The notes below the pieces were generated by a model that saw only the letters and a program-made list of their open reading frames with translations, was not told the DNA's origin and ran no database searches. Below, piece by piece: positions 61,545 through 64,000 of a stretch of 64,000 nt of DNA. Positions within the stretch are counted from its first letter, which is position 1. Each line of letters opens with the position of its first letter. The position numbers were made by a program, and so were the translations under genes. Source of the stretch: Cryobacterium suzukii (lineage in GTDB: Bacteria; Actinomycetota; Actinomycetes; Actinomycetales; Microbacteriaceae); NCBI RefSeq assembly GCF_004403185.1, contig NZ_SOHJ01000011.1, positions 556,376-620,375 on the forward strand, in the 5' to 3' direction.

Positions 61545-62435
61545 ATGTCTGTGACGTTGCGGCAGATGGAGGTTCTCGTTGCAGTGGTGGATGAGGGCAG
61601 TTTTGGGGCAGCCGCCGACTCCTTGCAGATGAGCCAGTCGGCCGTCTCGCATTCGCTCGCCACGCTGGAGTCAGCGGCGGGCGCACCTCTCGTCACCCGA
61701 ACTCCGACAATCCTGTCGACAGATCTGGGTGAGGCGATTCTTGCCCATGCCCGCCGGGTTCTTGCCAGCGCGCGAGCGCTCGATGCAACCATCCTCGGCC
61801 ATCGCGGCGCGGTAGCTGTGGGCACCATCCGCCTCGCGGCTGGTGTAACGGCGTCTCATCGCCTTGTCCCCGAACTCCTCATCCGATGGCGTGCGGAACT
61901 TCCCGGACTTGACGTGCGTCTGTTCGAGGGCAGTGACGACGAACTTGAAGCTTGGCTCGAGTCCGGAGCGGTAGATGCTGCTGTCCTGGTCGACCCTGAC
62001 CCGCCGGCTCATGGCGCTGTGATTCTCGCCCACGACGACTTCCGTGCAGTCCTGCGTTCCGACCATCCGCTCGCCCAGGAGGCACGCATCAACCTCGCCG
62101 ACCTCGCCGAGGACCCCCTGCTCACCTCGACCAGCGGTTGTGAACCTCAGATCACCACGCTGCACGCCATGGCCGGATCCAATTACGCACCAGCACAAAG
62201 GGTGCACGAAACCAGCACTCTATTAGGCATGATCGCGGCTGGACTCGGAGTGGCGATCATGCCAGCGCTGGCACTGACAATGCTCCCCGAAAACCTCGTA
62301 ATGATCGAGCTCGAACAATACCTTGAACGCACCCTCGTCTTTACTGGACCCGCGGAGCGTCCATGGCATCCGAGCGTTGAACGCATGCGCGATATCGCGA
62401 AAAGCCCCGCGGCAATTCTTTCAATCGTGCCTTAG
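61545..62435 (+). CDS. LysR-family transcriptional regulator
   Basis: The 296-residue protein has the LysR N-terminal helix-turn-helix (TLRQMEVLVAVVDEGSFGAAADSLQMSQSAVSHSLATLE, residues 4-42) and a C-terminal inducer-binding domain of periplasmic-protein fold (VGTIRLAAGVTASHRLVPELLIRW; DDFRAVLRSDHPLA). The ATG at 61545 lies nine bases after the divergent palindrome. It probably controls the EamA transporter on the opposite strand and itself. The inducer cannot be told from the sequence. Confidence 0.94.
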   Translation: MSVTLRQMEVLVAVVDEGSFGAAADSLQMSQSAVSHSLATLESAAGAPLVTRTPTILSTDLGEAILAHARRVLASARALDATILGHRGAVAVGTIRLAAGVTASHRLVPELLIRWRAELPGLDVRLFEGSDDELEAWLESGAVDAAVLVDPDPPAHGAVILAHDDFRAVLRSDHPLAQEARINLADLAEDPLLTSTSGCEPQITTLHAMAGSNYAPAQRVHETSTLLGMIAAGLGVAIMPALALTMLPENLVMIELEQYLERTLVFTGPAERPWHPSVERMRDIAKSPAAILSIVP

Positions 62436-62528
62436 GAAGGCTTCAGGGCCGTTGGTGCTCTTCGCGCTGGCCCTAGTGTTGTTAACGTCGGCGCACGCTG
62501 AACTCGTGTCCCGCGGAAGGTTTCACTT

Positions 62529-62942
62529 CTAGCGGATCGCATGGTCGGGGTGTTGAGCGTCATAGTCAGCTCGTGAATGTGCAATGACTTCGCGGTGTTC
62601 GAGTGACCAGTCGGCGAGTTGTTTGACGAGGTGGGTCAGGCTGGCGCCGAGGACTGTCAGCTCGTAGGTGACTTGGGCCGGGACTGTGGGGTACACGGTT
62701 CGGGTAACGAGGCCGTCGCGTTCGAGCCTGCGTACGGTGAGGGTCAGCATCCGTTGCGAGATTCCGTCGATGCTTCGTTGCAATTCGCGGAAGCGGCGGA
62801 TACCCGATGCAAGTTCGACAATGACGAGGACGGACCATTTATCGCCCACCCGGGTCAGTACGTCACGGATTCCGCAGTCCGGGTGCTCGTCCAGGCCGCA
62901 GGGATCGAGGGAGGCGGTTACCTGAATGTGACTGTCTGACAC
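62529..62942 (-). CDS. HxlR-family transcriptional regulator
   Basis: The 137-residue winged-helix protein shows the HxlR core: CGIRDVLTRVGDKWSVLVIVELASGIRRFRELQRSIDGISQRMLTLTVRRLERDGLVTRTVYPTVPAQVTYELT. The GTG at 62942 is chosen because AAGGAGG lies at the right distance; a TTG three bases upstream is possible. It is divergent from the NmrA-like gene, 81 bases away, which is a common pairing for control of quinone- or electrophile-responsive oxidoreductases. Confidence 0.93.
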   Translation of the reverse strand: MSDSHIQVTASLDPCGLDEHPDCGIRDVLTRVGDKWSVLVIVELASGIRRFRELQRSIDGISQRMLTLTVRRLERDGLVTRTVYPTVPAQVTYELTVLGASLTHLVKQLADWSLEHREVIAHSRADYDAQHPDHAIR

Positions 62943-63023
62943 CAAAGTGCCTCCTTGTGGAGTGCCGGTAAGTTACCGATGATGAGTCTAGTTACTATTC
63001 AGAACCACCGAGGGGACTTGCAC

Positions 63024-63842
63024 ATGATTTTGGTTACCGGAGCGTCCGGCCAGTTGGGCCGTGCCATCGTCGAGCGACTGGCCGGCGAGAACCAGCCTGT
63101 TATCGCGGGCACACGACGACCAGTCGAGGGCAGCGAACAACGACGCGTCAACTTCGACGAACCCGGTTCTTTAGACTTCACCGGTTTTACCACGGTCGTA
63201 GTGGTCTCCGCTGGGTATGCCGAAGATGACGTCGTGATTGCTCGGCATGAGAACGTCGTGGCTGCTGCAGAACGCGACGGAGTGCAGCACCTGATCTACA
63301 CCAGCATCGCCACGGACGGGGATCATTTGGGCTTCGCGCTCGCGCATCGCTGGACTGAACAGCGAATACAGGGCAGTACTTTGCGGTGGACTATTTTGCG
63401 CAATGGTCTCTATGCCGAGCTTTTCGGGTCGCTGCTCGCACCGACCGACGGCGTTGTCACAGCGCCGTTTGGAACCGGCTCTGTGGCTGTAGTGACTCGC
63501 GCAGATTTGGCCGAGGCGGCGGCCATCGTGGCAGCCGCACCCGAGCGCCATATCAATCGTGTGTACGACTTGGTCGGGTCGAATACGATCAGTGCCGGCC
63601 AGATCGCCGAGGAGGCCGGCTTACTTTACCGCCCAGCTTCTCTCGGCAGTCGCCGCGCTGCTCTGGACGAGAGCGGGCTGCTGCCCTTCCAGCCTGCAAT
63701 GCTACTTTCGATCTACTCGAGCGCGGCACACGGTTTTCTTTCACGCACGACTACCGACCTGGGCGATCTCCTCGGCCGCCGGCCGACTGTTCCCGGACCA
63801 ACCGTTCGGCGCGTTCTGGAAAAACAACAGGTTGCTGCCTGA
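63024..63842 (+). CDS. NmrA-like NAD(P)-binding protein (quinone-oxidoreductase-like)
   Basis: The 272-residue protein starts with a Rossmann motif MILVTGASGQLGRAIVERL (GxxGxxG) followed by VIAGTRRPVEG. It belongs to the NmrA/QorB-like atypical short-chain dehydrogenases that lack the catalytic Tyr-x-x-x-Lys; HLIYTSIATDG and RWTILRNGLYAELFG are family segments. QorB-type members reduce quinones with NADPH. GAGGGG precedes the ATG at 63024. The divergent HxlR regulator is likely to control it. Confidence 0.9.
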   Translation: MILVTGASGQLGRAIVERLAGENQPVIAGTRRPVEGSEQRRVNFDEPGSLDFTGFTTVVVVSAGYAEDDVVIARHENVVAAAERDGVQHLIYTSIATDGDHLGFALAHRWTEQRIQGSTLRWTILRNGLYAELFGSLLAPTDGVVTAPFGTGSVAVVTRADLAEAAAIVAAAPERHINRVYDLVGSNTISAGQIAEEAGLLYRPASLGSRRAALDESGLLPFQPAMLLSIYSSAAHGFLSRTTTDLGDLLGRRPTVPGPTVRRVLEKQQVAA

Positions 63843-64000
63843 TCTCCTGCGTGTCCCAGTCACGGTTCCGTAGCGGTTCAATCGGCCGTGAAAACATTTT
63901 TTTGGGTATTTTTTGGTGGGTTTTGGCGATTTAGCGCTTATAAGCATGATTTTTCCTCGGGAATGTCGGTGGTCGGGTGTTGGGTTGAATCATGAACAAC
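63843..64000. other. AT-rich non-coding end of the window
   Basis: These 158 bases follow the NmrA-like gene. T-runs and GGTGGGTTTT-type stretches make the segment much richer in A/T than its surroundings. I see no gene or clear hairpin. The ATG at 63992 may start a further gene beyond the edge. Confidence 0.4.

Noticed and set aside
461..62759. Reading the CGGATGC heptamer as a replication-polarity (KOPS) or Chi site
   Set aside because: Occurrences are about equally divided between the strands, whereas such sites are strongly skewed.

Overview
The window looks like chromosomal DNA of a high-GC actinobacterium, most likely of the family Microbacteriaceae (Cryobacterium-like). This is inferred from the GC content, the frequent GTG and TTG starts with GGAGG-type ribosome sites, and gene content such as the CE1758/CE1759 flavoprotein pair, a Micrococcales-type six-gene Mrp antiporter, eukaryotic-type NADP isocitrate dehydrogenase and carbohydrate ABC genes without a local ATPase. 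No phage, transposase, integrase or CRISPR array was seen.

Layout. 1-1.5 kb: the end-truncated gene of an ECF sigma factor, a conserved actinobacterial protein and tRNA-Lys(UUU). 1.5-5.7 kb: a short-chain amide locus (MarR regulator, AmiC-like sensor, APC permease, acetamidase/formamidase). 5.8-7.9 kb: a shortened PdxH-like protein and a DUF445 protein. 8-10.3 kb: a CopB-type copper ATPase behind a CsoR-like operator. 10.6-16.4 kb: an amine catabolism locus (copper amine oxidase, TetR, AraC/FeaR-like regulator, APC permease). 16.5-21.8 kb: a galactose locus (deoR-galM-EamA transporter on the minus strand, divergent galT-galK). 22-25 kb: gamma carbonic anhydrase, then glyA and folD on the minus strand, with a clear ZTP (pfl) riboswitch ahead of glyA. 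25.3-27.2 kb: a luciferase-like monooxygenase and its FMN reductase. 27.2-33.6 kb: the Mrp/Mnh Na+/H+ antiporter operon. 33.9-39.5 kb: an amino acid permease, two MFS exporters, purU and a YrdB-like protein. 39.6-47.2 kb: two paralogous secreted subtilases of more than 1,200 residues in tandem. 47.4-51.6 kb: a second metal P-type ATPase, icd, a GNAT acetyltransferase and an alkyltransferase-like protein. 51.7-56.8 kb: a LacI-controlled maltose-type ABC transporter. 56.9-64 kb: a DUF4389 protein, a cupin protein and small regulator/transporter pairs (PadR, EamA/LysR, HxlR/NmrA).

How the genes work together. Most of the window consists of compact catabolic or stress modules, each with its own regulator transcribed divergently from, or upstream of, its targets. 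Several have operator-like palindromes in the intergenic space. One-carbon metabolism recurs in glyA, folD and purU, and glyA carries a riboswitch that would sense ZMP/ZTP when 10-formyl-THF is short.

The least explained material is non-coding: a three-copy family of back-to-back GGGCCC palindromes; a second family with CCGACCCGTGAGT arms; a heptamer (CGGATGC/GCATCCG) that appears about four times more often than base composition predicts and forms the stems of two terminator-like hairpins; a 20-bp tandem repeat; and a duplication between mnhF and mnhG that creates a 14-codon leader reading frame. These are the best candidates for something not yet described.
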